In this document: positions 18,341-28,036 of the stretch, in pieces | Layout of the letters: every line of letters begins with the position of its first letter | Position numbering within the stretch: position 1 is the first letter of the stretch | Origin: Paraburkholderia sp. UYCP14C | Lineage (GTDB): Bacteria; Pseudomonadota; Gammaproteobacteria; Burkholderiales; Burkholderiaceae | Length of the DNA: 40,717 bases | Reading direction: 5' to 3' | Assembly: GCF_004197395.1 (NCBI RefSeq) | Contig: NZ_SELS01000065.1 | Span: forward strand, 1 to 40,717 | Translations under genes and position numbers: made by a program | The notes under the pieces: generated by a model | What the model was told of the DNA's origin: nothing | What the model saw: the letters and a program-made list of their open reading frames with translations, nothing else | The model's database searches: none

Positions 18341-18671
18341 CCCCCGTATCAAGGGTCCCGTATCGTCTCGTTGAGGATCTCGCGCGTTTGTGCGGATCGG
18401 TGGCGGCTCGCCTGTCGAACGCCTTGATGATTCGCTTTCCCGAGGACTGCGTTCTCGCATGAGTTCTTCTGAATCGCTGCGCCGAGCGGAAGGATAATCA
18501 TATGAGCAAGGCGTTTCACACACGACGGTCAGCGTGCTATTCATAACGGCATATCGGAGCGCCGGAAAAGGCTCGCCGCAGCATGCTACTGGCCAGTCGA
18601 TCATTTCTTGTCGACTGTCCTATCCCGCCCGACAACATCTTGGTGATTTCGGTCTCGACGAAGCGCATCAA
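18341..18671. other. Intergenic region before wzc
   Basis: No supportable gene is seen. The gap continues to 18849 and includes a third ATAGGCTTA motif. It should hold the promoter for the wzc-gmd-wzy operon. No clear terminator follows the beta-helix gene. Confidence 0.35.
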
Positions 18672-18680
18672 ATAGGCTTA
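18672..18680 (+). promoter_or_regulatory. Shared intergenic motif ATAGGCTTA (site 3)
   Basis: This is the third intergenic copy of the nonamer, about 170 bases before wzc. The following TCTAAAATGG is AT-rich. It may be part of a promoter or an operator for a locus-wide regulator. Confidence 0.25.
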
Positions 18681-18849
18681 TCTAAAATGGACTACGGCAA
18701 CAAATGTTCCGCATCCTCGAATTTCGGTCATTGAAGCGGTAGCAGAGTACCTGTCTAAATGGACGCGCGGTCAACGCGTCGTCGCTCCCACAACCGGTTG
18801 CCCCTGGCGTTATCCCGCTGGCGGTCGCAAACACGCTATCCGCGAAACC

Positions 18850-21108
18850 ATGGCCTCGATGAAACAGATCACGCGCGACGATCCGCTGCAGAGCGATGAG
18901 GTTTCCATATCGGATTACCTTCGTACGATCGGCGAGAGCTGGCGTCTAATCGGCATGATTGCGCTCAGCGTTCTCGCGTTGGGATCGATATACGGGATGA
19001 TGCATCCGACCTTGTACCGGGCCGATGCACTCATACAGATTGGCACACCCACGTCCAGTTCTTCCGATGCCGAAGCGATGGGCCGGCTTGCCTCGATATT
19101 CGATTCGAAGGTGAAAGCCAGTGCAGACGCCGAGATCGAACTCATTCGCTCACGCCTGGTGGTCGGCGAGACGGTGCGACAACTGAATCTCCAAACGACG
19201 GCGCAGCCGCGGTACTTCCCGCTTATTGGCCGTTGGATTGCGGGACTTCGCAGCGGATCCCCCAGCACGAAGCCCCTGTTTGGATTGCGCCAGTTCGCCT
19301 GGAGCGACGAGTCGATCGAAGTATCGAAATTCGATGTTCCTCATGCTGCAGTCGGCCAAAAATTCGTCGTAAAGGCGGGCCGGGCTCCGTACTTCAAATT
19401 GATTTCGCCTGATGGTAAGGCGCTCGGAACAGGAGCAGTCGGGCAGGAGCTGGTGGTGCCTTTCGCCGACGGCAAGCTCCATCTTCTCGTGAATAAGTTG
19501 TCCGCGTCTCCCGGCGGTGAATTTACGCTGAAGACGAGTTCGATAGAGGCCGCGATCCTCGCGCTGATAGATGCTTTGGTCATTTCAGAAAGAAAGGCGC
19601 AAACGGGCATGGTCGGTATTGCCCTGGAAGGACCCGACCCGGTGCGCACTGCGGACATCGTCAATACGATTGCTCAGGAGTATCTCGCTCAGGATCTCGC
19701 AAGACGCTCGTCGGAGGCCGAACACTCGCTTCTCTTCCTCGAGAGTCAATTGCCAAAGCTGCGGGACGAGTTACAGCAAGCAGAGGATCGGTACAACGCT
19801 TTTCGTAATAGCAAGGGTACCGTCGATCTGAGTGTGGAAAGCCGGCTCTTGCTGCAACAGGAAGTCGATCTCGATACGGCCATGCGCGGACTCTTGCAGC
19901 AGCGCGACGACATCTCTCAGCATTACAGAGAGGGCTACCCGCAGCTTACGGCGGTGGACTCGAAGATCGCCCGATTGCAACAAGACCGCGAAGCGCTGAA
20001 CCAGCGCGTTGCCAGTTTGCCGGATATGGAGCAAACCGCAGTACGCCTAATGCGTAACGTTCAGGTCGACACAGAGCTGTATACGAATCTCCTGAACAGC
20101 GCGCAACAGCTGCGCGTCATCAAGGCAGGCAACGTCGGCAACGTGCGCATAGTCGATCTCGCGGTTCCGCCCGAGAGGTCGTCTAAGCCCAACTGGCAGG
20201 TGCTATTGTCGTTGTCTGCCGTTCTTGGGCTTGTAATGGGAGTCGTCACCGCGTTTCTTCGCAAGGCGTTGTCGGGTGGAATAGAACGAAGCGCCGAGAT
20301 CGAGGAAGCTCTTGGAATACCCGTTTGCGCTGTCGTGCCGCACAGCGAACGGCAAGTTCGTTTGCAGGAGGCAATGCGCCGCAAGGCTCCAGGAATACAT
20401 GTGCTCGCTGCGGTATGGCCGGGGGATGTCGCGGTCGAAGGCGTGCGAAGCCTGCGAACAGCGTTGCAATCCATCGGATCCGAACTCGGGAAGAATGTCG
20501 TGATGATCACGAGTTCCCGTCCCGGGGTGGGAAAGTCGTTTCTCGCGGCCAACCTTGCGGCTGTGCTGGCGACAGGGGGGAAGAAAGTGCTCCTGATCGA
20601 TGCCGACATGCGCATGGGCGACATGCACATGTCCTTCAACCCGGCTGGCGGCCCCGGCTTGACTGAATTGCTAAAAGGTGCGGCGCTTGACGACGTGGTC
20701 ATCCGCGATGTCATGGATGGCGTCGACCTGATCTCGCGTGGGGGCGAGTCGCCGAACGCCGCAGATCTGCTCACGAGTGGCCGGCTGGGCGAGATACTCG
20801 ATGTTGCATCGCGACGATATGACGTAGTCGTTGTCGATACGCCGCCAGTGCTTGCTGTCACTGACGCAACACTGATCGGCCGGCAGGCCGGTACAACGCT
20901 GCTTGTCGTTCGGCACGGCCGGCAGCCCGTGGGCGAAGTGTATGAAGCGCTTAGCCGCTTGCAGAATGGCGGCGTACACGTCGCCGGAACACTGTTCACC
21001 GATGTACCGCTCGACAAGGCGCGATACGGCTCGGGATACGGTTCGGCATACGGCACATCGGGCATATACGGCAGAAGCGGCGGCGAGACCAATGTCAGGA
21101 TCCCCTGA
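18850..21108 (+). CDS. Polysaccharide co-polymerase / tyrosine autokinase (Wzc/BceF type)
   Basis: This 752-residue inner-membrane protein combines a Wzz-type chain-length domain with a BY-kinase domain. One transmembrane segment lies near residues 35-55 (LIGMIALSVLALGSIYGMM). A periplasmic coiled-coil region follows, and the second membrane segment is near 455-475. The cytoplasmic kinase has Walker A SSRPGVGKSF around residue 555, the second Walker motif LLIDADMRMGD and Walker B VVVDTPPVL. The C-terminal tail is rich in tyrosine (YGSGYGSAYGTSGIYG), the expected autophosphorylation cluster. It controls polymer length and export together with Wza and a tyrosine phosphatase, neither of which is encoded here. 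It is the first gene of an operon with gmd, wzy and a glycosyltransferase. Confidence 0.92.
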   Translation: MASMKQITRDDPLQSDEVSISDYLRTIGESWRLIGMIALSVLALGSIYGMMHPTLYRADALIQIGTPTSSSSDAEAMGRLASIFDSKVKASADAEIELIRSRLVVGETVRQLNLQTTAQPRYFPLIGRWIAGLRSGSPSTKPLFGLRQFAWSDESIEVSKFDVPHAAVGQKFVVKAGRAPYFKLISPDGKALGTGAVGQELVVPFADGKLHLLVNKLSASPGGEFTLKTSSIEAAILALIDALVISERKAQTGMVGIALEGPDPVRTADIVNTIAQEYLAQDLARRSSEAEHSLLFLESQLPKLRDELQQAEDRYNAFRNSKGTVDLSVESRLLLQQEVDLDTAMRGLLQQRDDISQHYREGYPQLTAVDSKIARLQQDREALNQRVASLPDMEQTAVRLMRNVQVDTELYTNLLNSAQQLRVIKAGNVGNVRIVDLAVPPERSSKPNWQVLLSLSAVLGLVMGVVTAFLRKALSGGIERSAEIEEALGIPVCAVVPHSERQVRLQEAMRRKAPGIHVLAAVWPGDVAVEGVRSLRTALQSIGSELGKNVVMITSSRPGVGKSFLAANLAAVLATGGKKVLLIDADMRMGDMHMSFNPAGGPGLTELLKGAALDDVVIRDVMDGVDLISRGGESPNAADLLTSGRLGEILDVASRRYDVVVVDTPPVLAVTDATLIGRQAGTTLLVVRHGRQPVGEVYEALSRLQNGGVHVAGTLFTDVPLDKARYGSGYGSAYGTSGIYGRSGGETNVRIP

Positions 21109-21163
21109 ATAAATCGCAGGATGTATGAGGCGCAGCAAAGTATCAAAACAAGGAGGACGGACG

Positions 21164-22282
21164 ATGTCGAATAAGGTTGCATTGGTCACCGGTATCACAG
21201 GACAGGATGGCTCTTATCTTGCTCAATTCCTGCTTGACAAGGGATATGAAGTTCATGGCGTCAAGCGGCGAACATCGCTGTTCAATACGGATCGTATCGA
21301 CCATTTATACGAGGACGACCATGTATCGCAGCGCCGCTTTCATCTGCATCACGGTGACCTGACCGATTCCTCGAGCATCTTGCGAATTATTCAGCGGGTG
21401 CAACCAGACGAGATCTATAACCTCGCCGCGCAAAGCCATGTTGCGGTTTCTTTTGAAGAGCCTGAGTACACGGCGAACGCGGACGGGCTGGGTGCGCTAC
21501 GCATACTCGAAGCGGTGCGAATTCTGGGTTTTGAGAAGACGGCCCGGTTCTATCAGGCGTCGACATCGGAGTTGTTCGGACTGGTTCAGGAAGTGCCGCA
21601 ACGGGAAGGCACGCCGTTTTATCCGCGCAGTCCCTATGCCGTGGCCAAGATGTACGCATACTGGATCACGGTCAACTATCGCGAGGCATATGGCATATAC
21701 GCTTGCAACGGCATTCTGTTCAATCACGAATCACCCGTTCGGGGCGAGACCTTCGTCACGCGCAAAATCACGCGCGCTCTCGCGCGTATCGCAATCGGTT
21801 CGCAGGATTGCCTTTACATTGGCAATTTATCGGCGAAACGCGACTGGGGACACGCGCGCGACTACGTTCAAATGCAATGGCTCATGTTGCAACAGGAGGA
21901 GCCGGAAGATTTTGTCATTGCATCTGGAACGCAATACAGCGTGCGCGAATTCGTTCAGCAGGCCGCGTCGGAGCTCGGCATCAAACTTCGGTTTGACGGA
22001 AGCGGAGTCGATGAAGTCGGGATCGTCGAAAGTGTGGGCAGCCGGGAATGCCGCGTCACGCCCGGGACGGTCATCGTGCGAGTGGACCCTCGCTACTTTA
22101 GACCGACGGAGGTCGAAACTTTGCTCGGCGATCCGTCGAAAGCCCACACAAAGCTGGGTTGGTCGCCGACCGTCACGTTCAACGCTCTTGTCCGGGAAAT
22201 GGTGTTGTCCGACTATCAGATCGCCAAGCGCGATGCGCTGATCACCCTGGCGGGCTACAGGGCGTTAGAGCATCACGAGTAA
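21164..22282 (+). CDS. gmd: GDP-mannose 4,6-dehydratase
   Basis: This 372-residue extended short-chain dehydrogenase converts GDP-D-mannose to GDP-4-keto-6-deoxy-D-mannose in the cytoplasm. The NADP-binding [15 protein letters not shown] motif is at the N-terminus. The family signatures [10 protein letters not shown] and [10 protein letters not shown] (Tyr158 and Lys162) and [20 protein letters not shown] are all present. The start is ATG 21164 with AGGAGG at 21151-21156; an in-frame ATG at 21125 is less likely. The length matches the family. Its product is the branch point used by both fcl and the per-like aminotransferase further along the locus. Confidence 0.95.
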   Translation: MSNKVALVTGITGQDGSYLAQFLLDKGYEVHGVKRRTSLFNTDRIDHLYEDDHVSQRRFHLHHGDLTDSSSILRIIQRVQPDEIYNLAAQSHVAVSFEEPEYTANADGLGALRILEAVRILGFEKTARFYQASTSELFGLVQEVPQREGTPFYPRSPYAVAKMYAYWITVNYREAYGIYACNGILFNHESPVRGETFVTRKITRALARIAIGSQDCLYIGNLSAKRDWGHARDYVQMQWLMLQQEEPEDFVIASGTQYSVREFVQQAASELGIKLRFDGSGVDEVGIVESVGSRECRVTPGTVIVRVDPRYFRPTEVETLLGDPSKAHTKLGWSPTVTFNALVREMVLSDYQIAKRDALITLAGYRALEHHE

Positions 22283-22327
22283 GGACGAAGATTGGCCGAG
22301 TCGGCATGCAACCCAGGAGCGTGTCAA

Positions 22328-23707
22328 ATGTCGTCGCGTCTCGTATTTTCACTCGTTGTCTTTGCGCTCTTCGCGGCAGCCTTGGCACAATACGCGGATC
22401 AGGCGCTTGGCGCGCTCGGCACCGGCGCGATAAACGTCTGGAACCTGAACTCGGCCGCTATGGATGAGGCGGGTGCTGTCAAGTACGCGAAGGACGCGAG
22501 CATCGCCTTGATCGGAGTCGGATGGCCTTTTGCGCTCGGTTTGAATCGCTTTCCGGGGAGAATACGTGCGGTTATTCTGATGTTCTTTACGTGGATTCTT
22601 TGCATCATGTCGGTGGGAGTTGTACCGTTCATCGCAGGTTGGACACCGTTGTTCTTTCTGGCTGCAGGATTGCGCTGGGTTCTGCTGGTTCATGCGTCAT
22701 TCGGCTTATTCGTGTTTGCGAGTTTCCTGCCGGCCGATAAGCGGGGACAAACGGCCCTTGTGCTCGCGTTGCTCGCGCTTGGCGCACTAGACTTTTACGT
22801 TGTCCTGCGGCAATGGATACAACTCGGACAAGTTCGGGAAGTTCTATTTACGCAGGATCGGTACACGGGCTTGTTCAGTAACGCGGCGCTAGCAGGCATG
22901 TATGCGATTTCGCTTGCGAGCATGGTGCTCGTTCTAGACCGCGCGCGGCCGCTTTATAGGCTTATACTGCTTTCCGTCGCGGTCGTGATTGCTATCTCTT
23001 CGGGCACGCGATTCGCTATGCTCAGTATCGCGGCGATCGTCGGCGTAGTAGTTTGGGAAACACTTGGGGGACGGCTGAGCCGCACTGACCGGATGTTGCT
23101 GGTGGTGACGGCGCTGCCGATTGCTATCTGCCTCGCGCTCGTTGGCTATTCTCACATGGTCGAAGCGGTCGGCCGCGGCGATGTACTGACTGATCAACTT
23201 GACGAAGGCGGCCGTCTATCCAACCTGGGGAAGATAGCGGAGCAGCTCTCAGAGGCAGCTCCAGCAGAACTCTTCCTGGGAAGAGGCCTCGGCGTCGGCA
23301 CGAACACAGCGGTCATGCTCCTTGATCGTGCGGGCATCGACCCGGAGCAATATCGGTTCAATACGATCATTGATAACGCCTTCGTGACGATGCAGTTTCA
23401 AATCGGAATAATAGGCATGCTAATTTTCATGACGGGTGCGACTGCGTTTATCTGGCGCATCCGTCCGCGTCATTCGAGGCGTCAGTCAGTACGATATGTG
23501 CTGTTCATTGGGATCACGATTGCAGCCTGTATGGATGTCAACCTATTCGAGCAGTATCCACTGGTGACGACTCTGATGCTCTGCTTTGGGGACATATACT
23601 GGCGCTCTTTGGGCGCGTACCTGTCGAGGCGTCGATCTCGTAGCGCGAGCTCTCGTCGTACCGAAGCAGGAATCGCCGACCTGGAGCAGAAATGCTTGTT
23701 TTCATAG
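22328..23707 (+). CDS. Wzy-type polymerase (O-antigen ligase/polymerase family)
   Basis: This 459-residue polytopic membrane protein has about ten or more hydrophobic segments, the first being LVFSLVVFALFAAALA. A periplasmic loop around GRGLGVGTNTAVMLLDRAG has the glycine-rich context seen in Wzy and O-antigen ligase family proteins. It is predicted to polymerise repeat units on undecaprenyl diphosphate in the periplasm. The start is ATG 22328 with AGGAG at 22315-22319. A TTG at 22292 with AAGGA is an alternative that would add 12 residues. It overlaps the following glycosyltransferase gene by 16 bases. Such proteins are poorly conserved, so the call rests on topology and neighbours. Confidence 0.8.
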   Translation: MSSRLVFSLVVFALFAAALAQYADQALGALGTGAINVWNLNSAAMDEAGAVKYAKDASIALIGVGWPFALGLNRFPGRIRAVILMFFTWILCIMSVGVVPFIAGWTPLFFLAAGLRWVLLVHASFGLFVFASFLPADKRGQTALVLALLALGALDFYVVLRQWIQLGQVREVLFTQDRYTGLFSNAALAGMYAISLASMVLVLDRARPLYRLILLSVAVVIAISSGTRFAMLSIAAIVGVVVWETLGGRLSRTDRMLLVVTALPIAICLALVGYSHMVEAVGRGDVLTDQLDEGGRLSNLGKIAEQLSEAAPAELFLGRGLGVGTNTAVMLLDRAGIDPEQYRFNTIIDNAFVTMQFQIGIIGMLIFMTGATAFIWRIRPRHSRRQSVRYVLFIGITIAACMDVNLFEQYPLVTTLMLCFGDIYWRSLGAYLSRRRSRSASSRRTEAGIADLEQKCLFS

Positions 23708-24858
23708 CGCCATACAGCGCCTCCAATCGTGGGGCGAACGTCAACCTGGGCGCCGCACGCAAGGTGGAGTTCTTTCTGGCGTTGGCGTCGAAACTTTCGA
23801 AGGATGTTCTGTTGATCAATACGGGCCACATAGACGCGCGATGGTCACGTAGACAAGTGCGGGATTCTGTCATCGGCACGCAGCACATTCGGGAGATTTC
23901 GCTTCGCTGCTATCCCGTAAGACCCATTGGTAAAATGCTGAACCTCTTCGAAGTCTCGGCTCTGAGCGATGAGATAGCAAAGGTTGGCAAGCCGGAAACC
24001 GTGTGGGTCTATAACGCATACGCGTTCGAGTCGATGCTCGCGCGCGTTCTGACGCGTCGGTTTGGTGCGCATCTGATCCTCCAGTTCGAAGATTGGTTGC
24101 TTTCTCGACGCCGCTGGCATCCGAAGCCGCTGCTCGACTTCATCGCATGGCGATACGTCTTACCCGCTCCATCGTTATGTCTTGCGGTTAACGATCACTT
24201 ATCGACACGCGAACATCAACGCAGCGGGTGTCCCGTAGTGTTGTGTCCGGGCGTGGTGTCGGACGATCTCATTGAAGTTTGTGGACAACGGCCTCCATTC
24301 TCGCGAACGGCAGATGCTAGAACGATGGTTGGCTATTTCGGTGGCCTGAGCGTCGAGAAGGGTGCTGACGTGGTTCTCGACCTGATCCGGAATTCCGGCG
24401 GCCGCTTCATGTTTCACGTCTGCGGAGCGGGTCCGCTGGCATGCGAGTTCGTAAGACTGCGCGCTGAAGGGTATCCGGTGCACTTCCACGGTCGGGTGGA
24501 CGATAGAGTATTGTTCGAATTGATCTCCTACTGTGATGTGCTGGTGAACCCGCATGCTTCAATAGAGAAAATGGGTAATGGGGTGTTTCCTTTCAAGGTT
24601 GTCGAATATGTCGCGTCGGGAAGATTGGTCATTTCCACCGAACTTCCCCCGATGAGCATGGGAGAGATTCACGCGGCCATATGCTTTGTTTCCGCGGATG
24701 CAAGGTCGATCGCCGACGCGTTGGCAAACGCGGAGCAGACGTATCGCCGTAAGCGCACGAGCATTGAACGGGCAATGAACGCAGCTGCCCAACTTCTGAC
24801 GCGAAACGGGCTAGAAAGGTCAATATCCGGGGCTTTGAGCAGCCGGATCAAGGACTAG
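23692..24858 (+). CDS. Family 4 glycosyltransferase
   Basis: This 388-residue GT-B glycosyltransferase opens with MLVFIAPYSASNRGANVNLG. It has the donor-domain segment VGYFGGLSVEKGADVVLDLI around residues 210-230 and a C-terminal VFPFKVVEYVASGRLVIST near 300, equivalent to the usual E-x7-E region. It starts within the end of wzy, with a ribosome binding site TGGAG just before the ATG, so it is probably translationally coupled. It should add one sugar to the repeat unit. It is the last gene of the wzc operon and converges on fcl. A four-base-pair AGGC/GCCT hairpin follows the stop but is too weak to call as a terminator. Confidence 0.85.
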   Translation: MLVFIAPYSASNRGANVNLGAARKVEFFLALASKLSKDVLLINTGHIDARWSRRQVRDSVIGTQHIREISLRCYPVRPIGKMLNLFEVSALSDEIAKVGKPETVWVYNAYAFESMLARVLTRRFGAHLILQFEDWLLSRRRWHPKPLLDFIAWRYVLPAPSLCLAVNDHLSTREHQRSGCPVVLCPGVVSDDLIEVCGQRPPFSRTADARTMVGYFGGLSVEKGADVVLDLIRNSGGRFMFHVCGAGPLACEFVRLRAEGYPVHFHGRVDDRVLFELISYCDVLVNPHASIEKMGNGVFPFKVVEYVASGRLVISTELPPMSMGEIHAAICFVSADARSIADALANAEQTYRRKRTSIERAMNAAAQLLTRNGLERSISGALSSRIKD

Positions 24859-25049
24859 GCTGAAGCCTTTGATCAGGCCGAGCTAATCGGACTGCAGGGA
24901 GGACTTTCAAAAAAGCGACCTCTTGCACGAGGCGAAATGCGACGATGCGAATATCTATCAATGTTCGATGACGGAATCCAGCGTCGTGATATCGCAGCAC
25001 ATCAAACCCCGTATCATCGGGTCCAAAACGCGGACACCGCTCGAATGCG

Positions 25050-26000
25050 TCAGGCGCTAGCGAGCCCGGTACGTTGCACGTTATTCTCAAAGTCGGCGTA
25101 GGTTGAGGCGATGCCTTCCCTGAGGGTAATCGTGGGCGCCCACCCCAGAGCGGCGAGCTTCGATACGTCGAGCAACTTTCGCGGCGTCCCATCCGGCTTC
25201 GATGAGTCGAATCGCAGCGATCCAGAAAAACCGACGACATCGCAAACCAGTCGCGCGAGGTCGGCAATCGCTATGTCCTTTCCATATCCGACATTGAACA
25301 CGCCTTCGACCAGGTCGTTGCTCAGCAGAGCGAGTACCGCGGACGCCAAATCGTCCACATGAAGGAATTCCCGTCTCGGCAATCCTGATCCCCAAACGGT
25401 GAGTGATTGGAGTCCGTTCAGCTTTGCCTCGTGCGCCTTGCGGATGAGCGCGGCCAGCACGTGCCCGCCCTGCAGATCATAGTTGTCGTTCGGACCATAG
25501 AGATTCGTCGGCATCACCGATATGAAGCGCGTTCCGTATTGTCTGTTGTACGCTTCACAAAGTTTGTGGCCCGCGACTTTTGAGATCGCGTAGGCTTCGT
25601 TGGTTTGTTCGAAAGCGCTCGTGAGCAGATAATCCTCTTTTATAGGCTGAGGACAAACCTTGGGATAGATACACGATGAACCGAAGAAGACGAGCTTCTG
25701 CGTGTGACTCTTGAATGCGGCATGGATGACATTGGTTTCGATGACGAGGTTCTCATAGAGAAACGAAGCGGGTTGAGTCCAATTGGCCTGAATTCCACCG
25801 ACTTTGGCTGCGGCCAGGAGGACGACATCTATATGCTCCTGGACGAAGAAATCCATCACGGCGCGCTGATCCAGCAAGTCGAGCGACTGCCTCGAGGCCG
25901 TGATCAGGTGGTGGTATCCAGAACTGGCAAGGCGCCGTAGGAGAGCCGAGCCGACCATACCCTTATGTCCGGCGACATAGATGCGAGAGTTTTTGTTCAT
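25050..26000 (-). CDS. fcl: GDP-L-fucose synthase
   Basis: This 316-residue short-chain dehydrogenase/epimerase is predicted to convert GDP-4-keto-6-deoxy-D-mannose to GDP-L-fucose in the cytoplasm. The N-terminal NADP-binding motif is GHKGMVGSALLRRL. The family signature AAAKVGGIQAN, the SSCIYPK segment and the YAISK catalytic pair are all visible. The start is ATG 26000, and TTG 26012 is an in-frame alternative. It is divergent from the cupin and aminotransferase genes. Its first 24 codons and the divergent promoter region recur in decayed form at 33695-34170. Confidence 0.94.
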   Translation of the reverse strand: MNKNSRIYVAGHKGMVGSALLRRLASSGYHHLITASRQSLDLLDQRAVMDFFVQEHIDVVLLAAAKVGGIQANWTQPASFLYENLVIETNVIHAAFKSHTQKLVFFGSSCIYPKVCPQPIKEDYLLTSAFEQTNEAYAISKVAGHKLCEAYNRQYGTRFISVMPTNLYGPNDNYDLQGGHVLAALIRKAHEAKLNGLQSLTVWGSGLPRREFLHVDDLASAVLALLSNDLVEGVFNVGYGKDIAIADLARLVCDVVGFSGSLRFDSSKPDGTPRKLLDVSKLAALGWAPTITLREGIASTYADFENNVQRTGLASA

Positions 26001-26399
26001 GTGAGTGGCCAATAGTCGAGAGAGACGCGTCGGTCGGAACGTGAGTTGCCACCGCCACTGGATTCAACGGGCTACGACGTGCGATGTGATCAGATTAGCA
26101 ATGCAGATCGACCATTCAAGGTCGTGGCGGACGGTGCCAAGATCTTGTCGCGACCCTTGTGCGCCTCTGTGCGGTTGTTGTCGAGGAAATAAAGATGCGC
26201 GAGGGGACGTTGCAACTTGATCCCCGGCTCGGCCAACTTCATTCCGTATTCGGCCATCTCACGGGGTGACCGCCGAATCGATCCTATGCTTCGGGGACGC
26301 ATGAAGGACGTCCGCGGGCCGTCTTATGTCGTAATCGGCCTCGCTCCCAGAAGGATCGGCGTGCCGGTGGAATACTACCGGCTCTCTTCGAGGATCAAA
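26001..26399. promoter_or_regulatory. Divergent region between fcl and the cupin gene
   Basis: This 399-base gap should hold promoters for both fcl (-) and the cupin-per pair (+). Short blocks, among them GAACGTGA, CGACGTGCGAT and TCCTATGCTT, are also present in the same order at 33777-34170, before the decayed cupin copy. An open frame from 26217 into the cupin gene is unlikely to be its true N-terminus because the similarity between copies becomes protein-like only from 26400. Confidence 0.5.
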
Positions 26400-26921
26400 A
26401 TGGAAGCTCTATCGATAACGGGCGACGCAGAGGTCGCTGATGACTCGAATTTCGAAGTAGTCTCGTTCGAAGGTGAAACGCTCGCCATGATCATCCGGGA
26501 TTCGTTCTCGCGAAGTGGTGTGAGTTTTCTGACTCCGAAGGAGTTTCCTCAGCAACTCGCGTACATGGAACATCCCTGCGGAAAAGTGATCGACGCGCAT
26601 CTTCATATGAAGCTGGAGCGGCGGATCGAATGTACGCAAGAGGTGCTCTTCGTCAAGCGTGGCCGTGTCCTGGTGAGGTTCTATGCGCCCAATAGGGACT
26701 ACCTGTCGAGCCGTGTACTGTACGCGGGAGATGTGATCTTACTGGCGTCGGGCGGCCACGGGTTCGAAATGCTTGAGGACGCGTCTTTTTTCGAGGTCAA
26801 ACAAGGGCCTTATATGGGGGAGCACGAGAAATTGCGCTTCGCGTCCACCGGTCCGAGCCGATGCAGTGAAGCGAGCGACGGTCCAGGCGTCGAGCTTGAA
26901 GTCAAGGAGGGTGGGCGATGA
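26400..26921 (+). CDS. Cupin-like protein coupled to the aminotransferase
   Basis: This 173-residue protein has a predicted single-domain cupin fold. A first motif DAHLHMKLERRIECTQEVLF (His67, His69, Glu81) is followed by VKRGRVLVRFY and YAGDVILLASGGHGFEML, which supplies the second-motif histidine. Proteins of this kind occur beside sugar aminotransferases in O-antigen loci; their reaction is not firmly known and may be isomerisation or metal-dependent modification of a sugar nucleotide. The start is ATG 26400 with GAGGA just upstream. Its TGA overlaps the ATG of the aminotransferase (ATGA at 26918-26921), so the two are translationally coupled. A frameshifted second copy lies at 34171-34625. 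Confidence 0.75.
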   Translation: MEALSITGDAEVADDSNFEVVSFEGETLAMIIRDSFSRSGVSFLTPKEFPQQLAYMEHPCGKVIDAHLHMKLERRIECTQEVLFVKRGRVLVRFYAPNRDYLSSRVLYAGDVILLASGGHGFEMLEDASFFEVKQGPYMGEHEKLRFASTGPSRCSEASDGPGVELEVKEGGR

Positions 26922-28036
26922 TTCCGGTTAACGAACCCCTACTCGACGGAAAAGAGAGCGTTTATCTGAAGGAGTGCATTGAAAGCGGGTGGATTTCTTC
27001 GGACGGGGAGTTCGTCGAGCGTTTCGAACGTGCGATGGCGGGTTACGTCGGTCGCAGACACGCGATTGCTGTCGCGAACGGCAGCGCTGCGTTGGACGTG
27101 GCTGTGGCGGCTTTGCGGCTCGGCCCTGACGATGAAGTGATCATCCCCACGCACACGATCATTTCCTGCGCATCGGCCATAGTTCGCACTGGTGCCCGAT
27201 TGAGACTGGTCGACTCAAGTCCTGATACGTGGAACATGGACGTGACGAAGATCGAGAGCGCGATCACGAGCCAAACGCGCGCGATCATGGCGGTGCACAC
27301 TTTCGGTTTGCCGGTGGACATGAGTCCGCTGTTGGATATCGCAAGGAAGTACGGCCTCGCTGTAATCGAAGATGCCGCACAGGCAATTGGCCAAACCTAT
27401 AACGGAGCGAAGTGCGGCAGTTTCGGCGATATCTCGTGCTTCAGCTTCTACGCCAACAAGCACATCACGACGGGGGAAGGTGGCATGATCGTCTGCGACG
27501 ACGACGAGCTGGCAGCGCGCGCGAGAAGTTTGCGAAATCTGTGTTTCAAGACCGAAAGGCGATTCGTCCACGAAGAGCTTGGATGGAATTATCGGATGAG
27601 CAGCCTTCAGGCGGCTGTCGGGCTAGCGCAATTCGAGAACCTCGATGCGCACGTCACGCGAAAGCGCGACTTGGGGCGGCGGTACGAAGGCCTTTTGCGC
27701 GGAGTCCCGGGAATCGAGCTGGCGCCGGTGGCATTGCCATATGCCGAGAATATCTATTGGGTTTTTGGTGTGATGTTGGACGACAGTTTGCCCTTTGGCG
27801 CGGACCAGTTCCGGTCCATGCTGGCGGAGGCTGGTGTCAGCGCGCGGCCGTTCTTCTGGCCGATGCACGAACAGCCCGTTTTTCTCAAGCAAGGGATGTT
27901 CAAAGGGGAGAGTTTTCCGATTGCCGAGCGCATGAGTCGCAGGGGATTGTATCTGCCGAGTGGTCTCGCGCTTAGCGAGGCACAGCAGGACTACACTGTG
28001 GGCGCGCTGCGCGACATGCTGGCCACCCATGTGTAG
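26918..28036 (+). CDS. per: DegT/DnrJ/EryC1 aminotransferase, probable GDP-perosamine synthase
   Basis: This 372-residue PLP-dependent sugar aminotransferase has the N-terminal PVNEPLLDGKE and ESGWISSDGEFVERFE. The cofactor region is IEDAAQAIG, and the Schiff-base lysine is Lys181 in FYANKHITTGEGG. GWNYRMSSLQAAVGLAQ follows. This order closely resembles Per/RfbE, which transfers an amino group from glutamate to C4 of GDP-4-keto-6-deoxymannose to give GDP-perosamine. The presence of gmd and manC in the locus supports that substrate. Other sugar aminotransferases of the family are possible, so the substrate is partly inference. It is translationally coupled to the cupin. An IS1182-type remnant begins 200 bases after its stop. 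Confidence 0.85.
   Translation: MIPVNEPLLDGKESVYLKECIESGWISSDGEFVERFERAMAGYVGRRHAIAVANGSAALDVAVAALRLGPDDEVIIPTHTIISCASAIVRTGARLRLVDSSPDTWNMDVTKIESAITSQTRAIMAVHTFGLPVDMSPLLDIARKYGLAVIEDAAQAIGQTYNGAKCGSFGDISCFSFYANKHITTGEGGMIVCDDDELAARARSLRNLCFKTERRFVHEELGWNYRMSSLQAAVGLAQFENLDAHVTRKRDLGRRYEGLLRGVPGIELAPVALPYAENIYWVFGVMLDDSLPFGADQFRSMLAEAGVSARPFFWPMHEQPVFLKQGMFKGESFPIAERMSRRGLYLPSGLALSEAQQDYTVGALRDMLATHV

Noticed and set aside
20061-21182. A 373-codon minus-strand frame opposite wzc
   Set aside because: It lies antisense to the well-supported kinase domain and has a serine/arginine/threonine-rich shadow composition with no family resemblance.
26217-26399. N-terminal extension of the cupin from 26217
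   Set aside because: The corresponding part of the second copy is not open in the same way. Similarity between copies turns protein-like only from the ATG at 26400, which has a ribosome binding site.
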